Source: Halobacillus litoralis (GTDB lineage Bacteria > Bacillota > Bacilli > Bacillales > Halobacillaceae). From it: a stretch of DNA of 64,000 nt. Location of the stretch: assembly GCF_009856355.1 (NCBI RefSeq), contig NZ_WMEW01000001.1, positions 310,001 to 374,000 of the forward strand, read 5' to 3'. The number at the start of each line of letters is the position of its first letter. Position 1 is the first letter of the stretch. The notes below the pieces were generated by a model. That model searched no databases. It was not told where the DNA came from and saw only the letters and a program-made list of their open reading frames with translations. Made by a program: the position numbers and the translations under genes. Shown here piece after piece: positions 25,252-33,398 of this stretch.

Positions 25252-26910
25252 TTAAAGCACATCCTTTTTATAGTATTCGCCGTTTTTGTACTGAATCTGC
25301 TCCGGGTAGCGCAGGTCGGTGACCTCATCCTGCGTCTGTTTACTCGGCGGAGCCGTCAGCAGGGAGACGGTGACATTGGCGATGATGGCGGCTGAGGCTC
25401 CGAAGACCCCGGCACCGGTGTCGATGATCCCCAGAATCGTAAAGCCCCCGTATTTAGCGGCGAAAATGTAGCCGAGGGTGACCGAGAGGCCGACGATCAT
25501 GCCGGCGATGACGCCGGGACCGTTGGCGCGGCGCCACCAGACTCCGAGCAGCAGGGCCGGGAAAAAGGAACCGGAAGCGAGCGCAAAGGCCCAGGCGACA
25601 ATCTGGGTGATGGCTCCTGGCGGGTTGAGGGCGATGAGACCTGCCGCTACAGTGGCGAGAACGATCGACCAGCGTCCGACCGAAAGCCGTTTTTTCTCAC
25701 TGGCGTTCGGATTGATGGAGCGGTAGTAAATGTCATGGGACAACGCAGCGGAAATGGCAATCATCAGACCGCCTGCCGTCGACAAAGCCGCTGCCATCGC
25801 GCCCGCGGCCATCAGACCGATGACAAAGATCCCCAGATTGGCGATTTCCGGTGTAGCCATGACGACGATATCGTTGCTGATGACCAGCTCCGTCCACTGA
25901 AGGACGCCGTCATTGTTCCCATCAGCAAGGGAGAGCTTGCCGGTATCCACCCACGGCTGGGTCCAGGCCGGCAGATTCCCCAGGGAAGAGCCTGCCACTT
26001 CCGTCATTAAAATAAAGCGGGAAAAAGCAGCATAGGCGGGCGCCGATAAATAGAGAAGGCCGATGAACAATAACGCCCAGGCCCCGCTCCAGCGAGCCGC
26101 CTTCATCGTTTTTACTGTATAAAAACGGACAATGACGTGCGGCAGACCGGCCGTCCCGGCCATGAGGGTGAACATAAGCGCCATGAACTGCCATTTGGAC
26201 GCTTCCGTAAATGGAATAATGTATTCCGAGATGCCGAGCTCCTGGTCAATGGAGCGCATTTCCGATATGACTTCCCCGTAGGAAAGCCACGGGACCGGGT
26301 TCTGCGTCAGCTGAAGGGACATGAAAATCACAGGAATTAAATAAGCAACAATTAAGACGAGATACTGCGCGACCTGTGTCCACGTAATCCCCTTCATTCC
26401 TCCCATCGCCGAATAAAAGGCGATCAGCACAACACCGATGAGCGTTCCGATCATCGTATCCACTTCAAGCAGGCGCCCGATGACAACACCGGATCCTGAC
26501 AGCTGTCCGACGGAATATGTAAAGCTGATGATGATCGTTGCCACGGCGGCGATCAGCCGGGCGGTATTGCTGCGGTAGCGGTCACCGATAAATTCAGGTA
26601 CCGTGTAGCGTCCGTATTTCCGGAGCTGCGGGGCGAGCAGGAAGGTAAGCAGCAGATAACCGCCTGTCCATCCCATAATGTAGGCAAGGCCATCATAACC
26701 GAGAATCATGACGGTCCCGGCCAGTCCGATAAAGGAAGCGGCACTCATCCAGTCGGCCCCGATCGCCATGCCGTTGAATACCGGCGGCACCCCGCGTCCG
26801 GCTACATAGAAGTCCGACGTCTCTTTCGCTTTATTGTAGATAGCAATACCGATGTACAGGGCAAACGTCCCGGCAATTAATCCTAATGAAACGAGAAACT
26901 GAGCATCCAT
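25252..26910 (-). CDS. Sodium:solute symporter, acetate-type (large subunit)
   Basis: 552 residues with 13-14 hydrophobic segments. SSS-family signatures: YVAGRGVPPVFNGMAIGADW near 35, MSAASFIGLAGTV, MGWTGGYLLLTFLLAPQLRK, and LSTAGGLMIAISAALSHDIY near 380. The sequence and its DUF4212 partner upstream place it in the two-component Na+/solute symporter group related to ActP, likely importing acetate or another short carboxylate. 15 bp separate it from the small subunit gene. A cre site in front of the operon suggests CcpA repression, as expected for acetate uptake. Confidence 0.87.
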   Translation of the reverse strand: MDAQFLVSLGLIAGTFALYIGIAIYNKAKETSDFYVAGRGVPPVFNGMAIGADWMSAASFIGLAGTVMILGYDGLAYIMGWTGGYLLLTFLLAPQLRKYGRYTVPEFIGDRYRSNTARLIAAVATIIISFTYSVGQLSGSGVVIGRLLEVDTMIGTLIGVVLIAFYSAMGGMKGITWTQVAQYLVLIVAYLIPVIFMSLQLTQNPVPWLSYGEVISEMRSIDQELGISEYIIPFTEASKWQFMALMFTLMAGTAGLPHVIVRFYTVKTMKAARWSGAWALLFIGLLYLSAPAYAAFSRFILMTEVAGSSLGNLPAWTQPWVDTGKLSLADGNNDGVLQWTELVISNDIVVMATPEIANLGIFVIGLMAAGAMAAALSTAGGLMIAISAALSHDIYYRSINPNASEKKRLSVGRWSIVLATVAAGLIALNPPGAITQIVAWAFALASGSFFPALLLGVWWRRANGPGVIAGMIVGLSVTLGYIFAAKYGGFTILGIIDTGAGVFGASAAIIANVTVSLLTAPPSKQTQDEVTDLRYPEQIQYKNGEYYKKDVL

Positions 26911-26925
26911 ACTTTTCCCCCTGTC

Positions 26926-27225
26926 TTATTGATTGGCAGCCTGATCAGATTCCTTGGAGCTGTCCTTAGGTACCAGGCCGAATTTTTTATCTACGTAATC
27001 ACTAATGAAAGCATTGAAAAAAAGAAGGACGATGAATGTTACAATAGCTCCCTGGGACCCCATGTAGTAGGGCAGCGGAATCCCCATCACTGTGAAGGAC
27101 AAAAGGCTTTCGGCAAACAAAACGATGCCAAAGGACACCAGCATACCGATACCGAGGTAGATCATAATCAGTGTCGTTCTCAGCCGGAAATACGCCTTGG
27201 CCTGCTCTGGATCCATCTTCTTCAT
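26926..27225 (-). CDS. DUF4212 protein, symporter small subunit
   Basis: 99 residues with two membrane segments: MIYLGIGMLVSFGIVLFAES and a second after YYMGSQGAIVTFIVLLFFNA, ending in DYVDKKFGLVP. This layout matches the small subunit that pairs with VC_2705-type SSS carriers. The encoded gene sits directly upstream of its large subunit on the same strand, and follows a tiny membrane protein gene by 12 bp. Confidence 0.85.
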   Translation of the reverse strand: MKKMDPEQAKAYFRLRTTLIMIYLGIGMLVSFGIVLFAESLLSFTVMGIPLPYYMGSQGAIVTFIVLLFFNAFISDYVDKKFGLVPKDSSKESDQAANQ

Positions 27226-27237
27226 GTATTCCCCTCC

Positions 27238-27423
27238 CTATCCTTTTAAGTTGAAAATAAAGACGACCGTCTCCCAGAACGGCATCGGCACCATGATCAC
27301 CTTGATCAGCGCGGCGGCGAATAAAGCAGCCAGCGGTACAGCAAACAGCACCGATCTTTTCTTCTTCACCGCAGCCGCCACGGAGACGATGGTTATGAGA
27401 GCAAGAAGCAGCGGAATCAGCAC
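27238..27423 (-). CDS. Tiny membrane protein leading the symporter operon
   Basis: 61 residues from GTG at 27423, chosen for the AGGAGGTGA site seven bases upstream; longer readings would overlap that site. It has two hydrophobic segments (VLIPLLLALITIVSVAAAVK; VLFAVPLAALFAAALIKVIM) separated by KKKRS. Not a family I know. Its position, first in the operon with DUF4212 and the symporter, suggests an accessory subunit or a regulator of the carrier. Confidence 0.65.
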   Translation of the reverse strand: MLIPLLLALITIVSVAAAVKKKRSVLFAVPLAALFAAALIKVIMVPMPFWETVVFIFNLKG

Positions 27424-27441
27424 CTGAATCTCACCTCCTTT

Positions 27442-27455
27442 TGTAAGCGTTACCA
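27442..27455. promoter_or_regulatory. cre site (CcpA) before the symporter operon
   Basis: TGTAAGCGTTACCA matches the cre consensus TGWAANCGNTNWCA with one mismatch. It lies just upstream of the ribosome binding site of the first gene, a position typical for repression. Confidence 0.65.
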
Positions 27456-27557
27456 CAAAGGTGTAAAAATTTTTAATAGTTAGAAAAAACTGAATATTAC
27501 ACCTGTATTATTCTAAAAATATCAAATAATGTCAACCAGTCAAAAAGAACCATAACG

Positions 27558-27583
27558 AAAAAAGCACCCGGGAAGGGTGCTTT
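27558..27583 (-). terminator. Terminator of the M15 peptidase gene
   Basis: AAAGCACCC/GGGTGCTTT with 5-base loop, T-tract on the minus strand, overlapping the stop codon. Confidence 0.85.
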
Positions 27584-28415
27584 ACATGCCGAACAACGAC
27601 CGCCATGTCTTCGGACCTACAATTCCGTCGGCTTCGAGGCGGCGGGCACGCTGATAGGACCGGACGGCTGCTTCTGTCCGGCTGCCAAAGATCCCATCCG
27701 CTTCTGAGCCTGTCTTGTTCTGTATGGCTTTTACTTTATCCCCGCGTGCGCCTTTTCGAACCGGTCTGCCGGGATACGTTCTGACGTCCAGTCTTGTCAG
27801 TGTTTCCGGACCGGCACTTCCATCGATCTGAAGCGTTTCTTTTCGCTGGAAGGCGATGACCGCCTCTTCCGTCAACGGCCCGAAGCTTCCGTCTATATCT
27901 CCTGTATAATAGCCGAGCTTCCGAAGTTTTTCCTGAACGTCCTTCACGAGACTTCCCTGACTGCCGCGCCGGACGTAATGGACGATTGGAAGTTCAAGGT
28001 GGGCGTAATCCTTAAAGCTGGACCAGTCTCCGCCCCAGGAAAAGCCCAGTTCCTTGGCCCGCTCCGCCACCCAGCGCCAGTTATGATCAACCGTCCAAAG
28101 GGCTGTCCGCCCATCCGGGGTGACTAAAAAGAAATCGACGGCGCGTCCGCTGTGATGATTGCTCTCCCCTGGTTCGGCATACGTCACGATCGCTCCGCTT
28201 CTGCCATACGCTTTTCCTTTATACGTGTAGCCGGGACGCCCTTTTCCATACAGGGCTGCCTGCTCCTCATAACTCCGGTAGCCGGAGGAGATCTGGACGA
28301 ACAATCCCCGCTCGTAGGCTTCTGTCAACAGCTTGTCCACTTTCTTCTCCACTTCCGGATGGACGTTCCCCATATTATTCCTGCTCCGCGATTTCAACGT
28401 TTCCAATGCAATCAT
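27582..28415 (-). CDS. M15-type peptidoglycan endopeptidase with two PG-binding domains
   Basis: 277 residues. N-terminal catalytic domain (about 15-140) of the VanY/CwlK/phage-endolysin type: VQISSGYRSYEEQAALYGKG, ESNHHSGRAVDFFL with the zinc His and Asp, and KDYAHLELP with the second zinc His. Two PG_binding_1 modules follow (about 150-210 and 215-275), each ending in a DGSFGPLTEEAV- or DGIFGSRTEAAV-type motif. It likely cuts L-Ala-D-Glu or D-Ala-D-Ala bonds in cross-links. It has no signal peptide, as in holin-dependent lysins, yet no phage genes are nearby. AGGGAGGG precedes the ATG. Confidence 0.87.
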   Translation of the reverse strand: MIALETLKSRSRNNMGNVHPEVEKKVDKLLTEAYERGLFVQISSGYRSYEEQAALYGKGRPGYTYKGKAYGRSGAIVTYAEPGESNHHSGRAVDFFLVTPDGRTALWTVDHNWRWVAERAKELGFSWGGDWSSFKDYAHLELPIVHYVRRGSQGSLVKDVQEKLRKLGYYTGDIDGSFGPLTEEAVIAFQRKETLQIDGSAGPETLTRLDVRTYPGRPVRKGARGDKVKAIQNKTGSEADGIFGSRTEAAVRSYQRARRLEADGIVGPKTWRSLFGM

Positions 28416-28475
28416 AAAAAATCCCTCCCTGCTTTTATAATCGAAGCAGAGAGGGATTTGGTGTCTATCCGTTTA

Positions 28476-28793
28476 TTAAGCGGTCAAACTATCCGGCTGA
28501 CTGGTGTAGTTCTTCTTCAGCTGGTGGTCCAGAATGAAGTTCCCGAATGGAATAAAAGCGACCACAAACGCTCCTGCGGCCCATTTAAGCGGCCAGCGGA
28601 CGGTGAAGGTCACATAGGCGACGACAGCCATATAAATGACGAACAACCCGCCGTGGATGGCGCCGTTGACAGAAACGGCCTCCGGGTAATCAAACATATA
28701 CTTCAGCGGCATTGAAATGAATAACAGAATCAAGAAGGACATCCCCTCAAGGAATCCCATCACTCGCAATTTACCAATGGGTGTTTTAAGCAT
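28476..28793 (-). CDS. DUF3817 membrane protein
   Basis: 105 residues with three hydrophobic segments. Family pattern: LRVMGFLEGMSFLILLFISM, PLKYMFDYPEAVSVNGAIHG (the family's P.KY......V...G..HG motif), and a C-terminal VAFIPFGNFILDHQLKK. The same small integral-membrane proteins occur widely in Bacteria (YdzA-like), with no established biochemical role. Monocistronic. Confidence 0.8.
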   Translation of the reverse strand: MLKTPIGKLRVMGFLEGMSFLILLFISMPLKYMFDYPEAVSVNGAIHGGLFVIYMAVVAYVTFTVRWPLKWAAGAFVVAFIPFGNFILDHQLKKNYTSQPDSLTA

Positions 28794-28950
28794 GCGCTGT
28801 CTCCTTTATCACAAAAAAATCAGCGGCGCCGCCCTGGGATGGCGCTTTCACTAGTTCTATCTTAATGGTTCTGGAAAGTAGATGCAATCACCCGTGGCAG
28901 CTTTCACTTTTTGTTCACAGATGGGCTCCGTCTTCAGAGCAGGCTTGGCT

Positions 28951-29070
28951 GCGATATCAATGATTTTCCGCCTATATCGATTTTTTTGCGGATATATCAA
29001 TTATTTTCTCGATATATCGGTGATTTCTCAAATATATCAACGAAATTCCGAATATATCAACCAAACGCCT
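28951..29070. repeat. Six tandem 20-bp repeats (ATATC array)
   Basis: The register is exactly 20 bases: units begin GCGATATCAATG, CCTATATCGATT, GATATATCAATT, GATATATCGGTG, AATATATCAACG and AATATATCAACC. Positions 3-7 (nearly always ATATC) are the most constant; the TTTCCG end is looser. It lies between the divergent DUF3817 and FrnE-like genes. Confidence 0.9.
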
Positions 29071-29145
29071 GACAAACAGAATAATGGCATTCCCTTCCGA
29101 ACCCTCGTACAATGAAAGGGAAACTAATAATAGAGGTGAGTCCCT

Positions 29146-29862
29146 GTGAAAATAGAAGTATGGTCCGATTTCGTCTGCCCTTTCTGCTATATCGGAAAGG
29201 CGCGTCTGGAGGAAGCGCTGAAGCAGTTTCCCAACGAAACGGTAGAAGTCGAATATAAGAGCTTTGAGCTTGATCCTAATGCGGAGCGCAACACAAAACC
29301 CGTCATGCATGAGCATCTGGCTCATAAATACGGCCGCTCTCTGGAAGAAGCCCGCGGCATGACAGCCAACATGACCGAGCAGGCGAAAAGCGTCGGCCTT
29401 GATTTCCATTTCGACACCATGATTCCTACAAATACGTTCGCCGCCCACCGTGTGGCTCAGCTGGCGAATGAAAAAGGCCTCGGCAAGGAAACAGCGGAAC
29501 GCTTCTTCAAAGCCGTGCTGACGGATTCTGAGGATATCGGTGATCATGAAACGATTACCCGCCTGGCTGTCGACGCCGGCCTTGAGCGCAGCGAAGTGGA
29601 GGACGTGCTGAACAGCGACGCCTACACAGAAGCCGTGCGCATGGAAGAACGCGAAGCACATGAAATCGGTGTCCAGGGCGTTCCTTTCTTCGTCATCAAC
29701 CGTAAGTACGCCGTATCCGGCGCACAGCCGACGGAAGTCTTCGTCAACGGTCTTCAGAAAGCCTTTGATGAAGAAAACAAACCAGCGTTTGAAAATCTTT
29801 CTACAGACGATGGAGCCGCATGCACCGAAGACGGCTGTGAAGTCCCTTCCGGAAAAGAATAA
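29146..29862 (+). CDS. DsbA-family oxidoreductase, FrnE-like
   Basis: 238 residues from GTG at 29146 behind AGAGGTGA. Thioredoxin-fold protein with WSDFVCPFCYIGKARLEEAL: the C-P-F-C redox pair sits at residues 12-15. The helical insert follows, then the cis-Pro loop GVQGVPFFVINRKYAVSGAQ near 180. The tail has two further Cys (CTEDGCEVP), as in FrnE of Deinococcus and its Bacillus homologues. It has no signal peptide, so it is cytosolic: a disulphide isomerase/oxidoreductase likely active under oxidative stress. Confidence 0.9.
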   Translation: MKIEVWSDFVCPFCYIGKARLEEALKQFPNETVEVEYKSFELDPNAERNTKPVMHEHLAHKYGRSLEEARGMTANMTEQAKSVGLDFHFDTMIPTNTFAAHRVAQLANEKGLGKETAERFFKAVLTDSEDIGDHETITRLAVDAGLERSEVEDVLNSDAYTEAVRMEEREAHEIGVQGVPFFVINRKYAVSGAQPTEVFVNGLQKAFDEENKPAFENLSTDDGAACTEDGCEVPSGKE

Positions 29863-29865
29863 CGA

Positions 29866-29899
29866 AAAAGCTGCAGGAACTGATCCTGCAGCTTTTTTT
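29866..29899. terminator. Bidirectional terminator after the FrnE-like gene
   Basis: AAAAGCTGCAGGA/TCCTGCAGCTTTT stem with 5-base loop and T-tract. Confidence 0.9.
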
Positions 29900-29900
29900 A

Positions 29901-30353
29901 TTAGATGATTCCCTGGAAGCGTAAAATCACTTCGGCGATCAACGCAGAACCGATGTACGTCCCAAGCATGACACACATCGCAACGACGATGCTGCGCCAG
30001 CCGAGCTTGACGAAGTCCGCCCAGGAGCGGCCGATGGCAATACCGGCGTAGGCGAGAATCGGTGTGGTCAGCGCAAGCAGGTTCACTTCACTCGTCATTT
30101 CAACGATAAAGGAGGAACCCGGAATCCACGGCATCGATACGAGCACGCCGACTAGCGCCACATAAGCGACACTCGGGATGCTCCCCGGCAGCACTTTTCC
30201 TAAAATCAATCCGGCAAGGCAGATACCGATCAGTACGAGCATCCCCGGCACGGCATCCCAGACGATGACGTCATAGCCGATCCAGTTACCCAAAAGGGCG
30301 GTCACTCCGAAAATGGCCAGCATGAGCACCCATTCCTGCATGTTTCTAAGCAT
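29901..30353 (-). CDS. Membrane protein, partner of the DUF3100 protein
   Basis: 150 residues with four to five hydrophobic segments (VLMLAIFGVTALLGNWIGYD; VLIGICLAGLILGKVLPGSI; SIVVAMCVMLGTYIGSALIA). It begins 4 bp after the DUF3100 gene and the two must be cotranscribed. The glycine-rich helices and the pairing of a ~150- and a ~270-residue membrane protein suggest a two-subunit carrier. The substrate is unknown. GGGGGC before the ATG is the likely ribosome binding site. Confidence 0.75.
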   Translation of the reverse strand: MLRNMQEWVLMLAIFGVTALLGNWIGYDVIVWDAVPGMLVLIGICLAGLILGKVLPGSIPSVAYVALVGVLVSMPWIPGSSFIVEMTSEVNLLALTTPILAYAGIAIGRSWADFVKLGWRSIVVAMCVMLGTYIGSALIAEVILRFQGII

Positions 30354-30356
30354 CGC

Positions 30357-31169
30357 TTACGCCCCCTTTTCTACGCGAGAGCTGGTGCTCTTACTGCGCG
30401 TCATGATTTCATACAGCTTCTCTGTAAGCGGCAGGCCGATGAATATACTCATATACAGGCCTGTCGATAACGAAAGCAGGTTACTTGCTCCGGCGAAGGC
30501 GAGGATGTCATTCTCCATCTGCGGGAAAGCAGCGACGAGTGAGCCGCTGGCAGCTGCCATCATGCTTCCACTTCCGATGCCCGAAGCCATGGCAAAGGAC
30601 AGCGGATTGAGCGGTGTCAGGGTGGCAAGGAAACCGGAAATCAAGCCCATGAATACGGCACCAAATACGGTACCGAATATGTAAATAGCCATGACGCCGC
30701 GGCCTTCCGGTGAGTTGAATCCATACTTGTCCATGATGAGGCCGACGTTCGGTTCACGGGCGACCGAGTGGGTCATGCCGATACTTTCGCGCTTCAGTCC
30801 GAGCATAATCGCGACAGGCAGCGCAATGAATATCGTCCCAAGGTTCCCGAATTCCTGCAGCAGTAAAGCCGGACCGGCCTCAATGATCTGCGGAAGCGAC
30901 GGTCCGATAATCACGCCGATTTTGGCAATCAGCAGCGTGACACCGAGAACGATGAGCGGCTCGGCGTTTTTCGATTGTTTTTCCTTAATGAGCGGTGTAA
31001 AAAATAATCCAAGACCTATAATGATGGCATAAAGCATCGGCAGCAGCAGCACTACGCCGGGACCGACCGTAAAGGAATGCGTACCAATCGCCTCTGTCAG
31101 GAGGACGATGGCGAGCACAATCGTATGTAAACGCCAGTCTTTCCATAAATTCGTAAGCTCTTGTTTCAT
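30357..31169 (-). CDS. DUF3100 membrane protein
   Basis: 270 residues from the ATG at 31169, behind AGGGGGAGAGGT; an upstream in-frame start would place that site inside the gene. Seven to eight hydrophobic segments. Characteristic family stretches: FIALPVAIMLGLKRESIGMT, SVAREPNVGLIMDKYGFNSP (a conserved polar loop) and MASGIGSGSMMAAASGSLVA. DUF3100 proteins occur next to amidohydrolase or carboxylate genes in many bacteria, but no transport substrate has been shown. With the downstream membrane gene it forms a two-gene operon. Confidence 0.78.
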   Translation of the reverse strand: MKQELTNLWKDWRLHTIVLAIVLLTEAIGTHSFTVGPGVVLLLPMLYAIIIGLGLFFTPLIKEKQSKNAEPLIVLGVTLLIAKIGVIIGPSLPQIIEAGPALLLQEFGNLGTIFIALPVAIMLGLKRESIGMTHSVAREPNVGLIMDKYGFNSPEGRGVMAIYIFGTVFGAVFMGLISGFLATLTPLNPLSFAMASGIGSGSMMAAASGSLVAAFPQMENDILAFAGASNLLSLSTGLYMSIFIGLPLTEKLYEIMTRSKSTSSRVEKGA

Positions 31170-31390
31170 ACCTCTCCCCCTTAATGATAATAAATATACC
31201 AATCATTATAATGTTCTGAATATTAAAATCAAAGTTATTTTTTGGGAGAACGGGCAGGATTCCCGCATAATTCGACAAAAACACCGCCGTGGCGCGGATG
31301 ATCCCACCAACTTTTCTTTACAGGAATTCAGCTTCCTGCTCCTTTGAATCCTTCAGCCGGGAATGGATGGAAGCGGAACGATCCATTCAA

Positions 31391-31419
31391 AAAAGCCCTT
31401 CCTCAATGGGAAGGGCCTT
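31391..31419 (-). terminator. Terminator of the galactoside operon
   Basis: AAGCCCTTCC/GGAAGGGCCTT stem after the stop of the beta-galactosidase gene, T-tract on the minus strand. Confidence 0.8.
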
Positions 31420-31424
31420 CAATC

Positions 31425-33377
31425 TTACTCCTGGATTAAGCGGCTTTCAAAAGGTGCCAGCACTTCTCCATTGAACGGCTGCTCGGCACTGGTGTGGTTC
31501 ATCACGAACAAGTAGGAGTCCTCCCCACTTCTGCGGCGGTACACTTCGACACCGCGTTCCGAAGAGATCGTTTCAATCTGATGGTGTTCTGTAATCTCCT
31601 CGGCAATGACATCAAGAGCTTCTTCGTTGAGTCCACCACCGATATAGTAGACCTGCCCCTGTCCGAAGCTGTTTTTCGTGACAGCTGCATAACTGTCATA
31701 AAAGGCATCGGTATACTGGTAGAGCGCTTCCGCTGTTTCCGGTACGAGCAGGTCACGCCAGATGCTGATGGCGCCGGGAACTTCTGAGAAGCGTCCCTGT
31801 CCCTGGAGCTCCAGATGATGATCTTTCGTGAGCGATTCAATTTCTTCAATCCGTGCACCGACGAGGTCACGGACGAGCCCCGGCTGGATTTCCCCGAGAC
31901 GGAGGTTGTTGTCTTTTCCTTTCAACCCGGTACGGTAAGAGAACAGGACGGTCCCTCCGTCCTGCACAAACGTCCGCAGACGCTCGGCAAGCGCCTCATC
32001 CATCACATGCATCACAGGAACAATCACAACCTTATAGCGGGTCAGCTCTCTGTCTGCCGGAATGACATCGATCGTTGTATTCTGCTCATAAAAAGGACGG
32101 TACAGACGGACGAGCTCGTCGGTAAAATCAAAGTCACGGCTCTGAATCTGGGAACGCCACGCCCAAATGTTGTCGTAATCATAGAGAACAGCTGTATCCG
32201 CCTGGATTGGCGCATCAAGCAGTCCGCCATAATCTTTGATTTCGCTGAACAACGACTGGACTTCCTTATACTTGCGGCCGTACACATTGTCGTGATCGAC
32301 GACGCCGTAGCAGAACTGCTCCGCCCCTTTCGTCATCCCCCGCCAGCGGAAATAGAGAAGGTTGGAACAGCCGTGGGCAAAGGCCTGATAGGACCACATT
32401 TTCGCCTGGTTCGGACGCGGCAGGTACCCGATGACATCATGGCCCTGCGCCCCCATCAGCTCCTCGACGATCCAATAGTTTTTGTCCAGCAGCCCGCGGT
32501 TGAAATCATGCATCATCGCAATCGCTGCCGGTGAAATCGGTTCTTCGAGCCCGCCCCAGACCGGATAGTTGTCATAAGAGACAAAATCCATCGGGCGGAG
32601 ATTCTGCGCATGATCGAACCATTTGGCGAAAAAGCCGCCGGAAACGTTCGTCGTCACCTGTTGGTGATCCCCCTTCGTTTCCTTTACGATGCTGGTCATT
32701 TCATGGGCAAAACCGTTCAGGGAGTCGGAACGGAAGCGCGCCCATTCAAGCTTCAAACTCGGGTTATGCGTGGTAATCGTCGGCTTCGGTGCAGGGATTT
32801 CTGAGAAGGCGTTGTACGTCTGGCCCCAGAAAATCGTCCCCCACTCCTCATTCAACTGGTGGATGCTGTCATATGTTTCAGCCAGGTACGTCTGGAATTT
32901 CTTTTCACACGAGTCACACCAGCACATATCGCTGCCTTCATGTCCAAATTCATTATCGATCTGCCAGGCGATGATCGCCGGCTCGTCCTGATAATGCTCG
33001 ACGACCTTACGCGTAATCGCTGCTGCATACGAACGATAGACGTCAGAGTTGAAGCAGTACTGCCGGCGGCCTCCGAAAACGCGCGGATGGCCGTATTCAT
33101 CGGCCGATAGAATCTCAGGGTATTGATCCGCCAGCCACGCCGGGAACGTTGCGGTCGGCGTGCCGAACATGATATGGAAATCCTCCTGCTTCAGCTTTTC
33201 AATGACTTGATCGAAATAGGAAAAATCAAATTTTCCTTCCTCGTGTTCCATCAGGTGCCAGGCGAATTCACCGATCCGCACGATGTTGGCTCCCAGCTGT
33301 TTGATGCCTTCAATATCTTCGTCGATCTTTTCCTCCGGCCAGTGCTCCGGGTAATAATCTACACCTAAGTACGTCAT
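31425..33377 (-). CDS. Beta-galactosidase, glycoside hydrolase family 42
   Basis: 650 residues, full GH42 length, AGGAGG before the ATG. Begins YLGVDYYPEHWPEEKIDEDI. The acid/base Glu is in AWQIDNEFGHEG near 145, followed by the zinc Cys cluster (MCWCDSCEKKF; earlier QYCFNSDVY). The nucleophile Glu is in NYWIVEELMGAQGH near 300. A trimerisation (A4-like) domain and a beta-sandwich follow. There is no signal peptide, so it acts on imported galactosides. Last gene of the galK-side operon; it releases galactose for GalK. Could also prefer galactan oligosaccharides. Confidence 0.92.
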   Translation of the reverse strand: MTYLGVDYYPEHWPEEKIDEDIEGIKQLGANIVRIGEFAWHLMEHEEGKFDFSYFDQVIEKLKQEDFHIMFGTPTATFPAWLADQYPEILSADEYGHPRVFGGRRQYCFNSDVYRSYAAAITRKVVEHYQDEPAIIAWQIDNEFGHEGSDMCWCDSCEKKFQTYLAETYDSIHQLNEEWGTIFWGQTYNAFSEIPAPKPTITTHNPSLKLEWARFRSDSLNGFAHEMTSIVKETKGDHQQVTTNVSGGFFAKWFDHAQNLRPMDFVSYDNYPVWGGLEEPISPAAIAMMHDFNRGLLDKNYWIVEELMGAQGHDVIGYLPRPNQAKMWSYQAFAHGCSNLLYFRWRGMTKGAEQFCYGVVDHDNVYGRKYKEVQSLFSEIKDYGGLLDAPIQADTAVLYDYDNIWAWRSQIQSRDFDFTDELVRLYRPFYEQNTTIDVIPADRELTRYKVVIVPVMHVMDEALAERLRTFVQDGGTVLFSYRTGLKGKDNNLRLGEIQPGLVRDLVGARIEEIESLTKDHHLELQGQGRFSEVPGAISIWRDLLVPETAEALYQYTDAFYDSYAAVTKNSFGQGQVYYIGGGLNEEALDVIAEEITEHHQIETISSERGVEVYRRRSGEDSYLFVMNHTSAEQPFNGEVLAPFESRLIQE

Positions 33378-33398
33378 AACTGTCCTCCTGATTCCAAT

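Noticed and set aside
27582..28415. Prophage remnant
   Set aside because: A single lysin-like gene; flanking genes are ordinary chromosomal ones and no att repeats were found.
28951..29070. CRISPR array
   Set aside because: Units are 20 bp head-to-tail with no spacers, and there are no cas genes.
28972..29976. 334-codon minus-strand frame over the FrnE-like gene
   Set aside because: It is antisense to a well-supported DsbA-family protein and also crosses a terminator and the 20-bp array.
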